This document shows, one piece after another, positions 12,921-12,950 of a DNA stretch of 12,950 nt; positions within the stretch are counted from its first letter, which is position 1; the number at the start of each line of letters is the position of its first letter. The notes under the pieces are model-generated. The model was given only the letters and a program-made list of their open reading frames with translations, was not told the DNA's origin and did no database searches. The DNA is from Oscillospiraceae bacterium (GTDB lineage Bacteria; Bacillota; Clostridia; Oscillospirales; Oscillospiraceae), in the NCBI GenBank assembly GCA_016290695.1, contig JAEEUX010000043.1, positions 1 through 12,950 on the forward strand. The letters are read 5' to 3'. The position numbers and the translations under genes are program-made.

Positions 12921-12950
12921 GTTTCATATGCGCACAAAAGAATGAACATT

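Noticed and set aside
1..12950. Mobile element, CRISPR array, tRNA or rRNA
   Set aside because: No transposase or integrase motifs, no regularly spaced direct repeats, and no tRNA cloverleaf or rRNA sequence were seen on either strand.

Overview
The window reads as chromosomal DNA of a Gram-positive Clostridia-type Firmicute, probably a gut Oscillospiraceae/Ruminococcaceae-like lineage. Pointers to this are AGGAGG-type ribosome binding sites on nearly every gene, a GerMN (sporulation/germination) lipoprotein, a DacF-like D,D-carboxypeptidase, OmpR-type two-component systems of the low-GC Gram-positive style, and an S-layer-homology (SLH) anchored surface protein. There are no phage, insertion sequence, CRISPR, tRNA or rRNA signals. 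The placement is by gene style only, not by a database match.

Layout, left to right. (1) A minus-strand cluster runs from about 3.9 kb down to base 1: a ComEA-like helix-hairpin-helix protein, an OmpR-family response regulator, a sensor histidine kinase, a lipoprotein with three GerMN-like modules, and the first 22 codons of what looks like a Cys/Met-metabolism PLP enzyme. Gaps are 0-18 nt, with an ATGA overlap between kinase and lipoprotein, so this looks like one operon. (2) The only plus-strand gene is a D-alanyl-D-alanine carboxypeptidase (4202-5581), with a strong promoter, a leader of about 170 nt and a strong terminator. (3) A 234-nt convergent intergenic stretch can be drawn almost entirely as consecutive hairpins. 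(4) A minus-strand pair, a YbaK-family tRNA deacylase and a 993-aa secreted phosphodiester-glycosidase (NAGPA) protein with three C-terminal SLH repeats, is joined by a TTGA stop/start overlap and driven by a good extended -10 promoter. (5) A second minus-strand operon (12.9-9.4 kb) holds response regulator, sensor kinase and a membrane-anchored HtrA/DegP-like protein with a PDZ domain, and ends in a clear terminator.

The unifying theme is the cell envelope: peptidoglycan trimming, a surface glycan-acting enzyme, and two signalling operons that each place an extracytoplasmic partner directly behind the kinase. The strongest oddities are: the HtrA-like protein has lost all three catalytic positions (His to Tyr, Asp to Gly, Ser-motif destroyed) while keeping the fold motifs and PDZ, so it is predicted to be a pseudoprotease; the first kinase has its first transmembrane helix encoded upstream of its first ATG, in frame, with no ATG/GTG/TTG start available, which suggests an AUU start inside the end of the regulator gene; and the regulator-kinase-GerMN lipoprotein order parallels the actinobacterial MtrA-MtrB-LpqB system.
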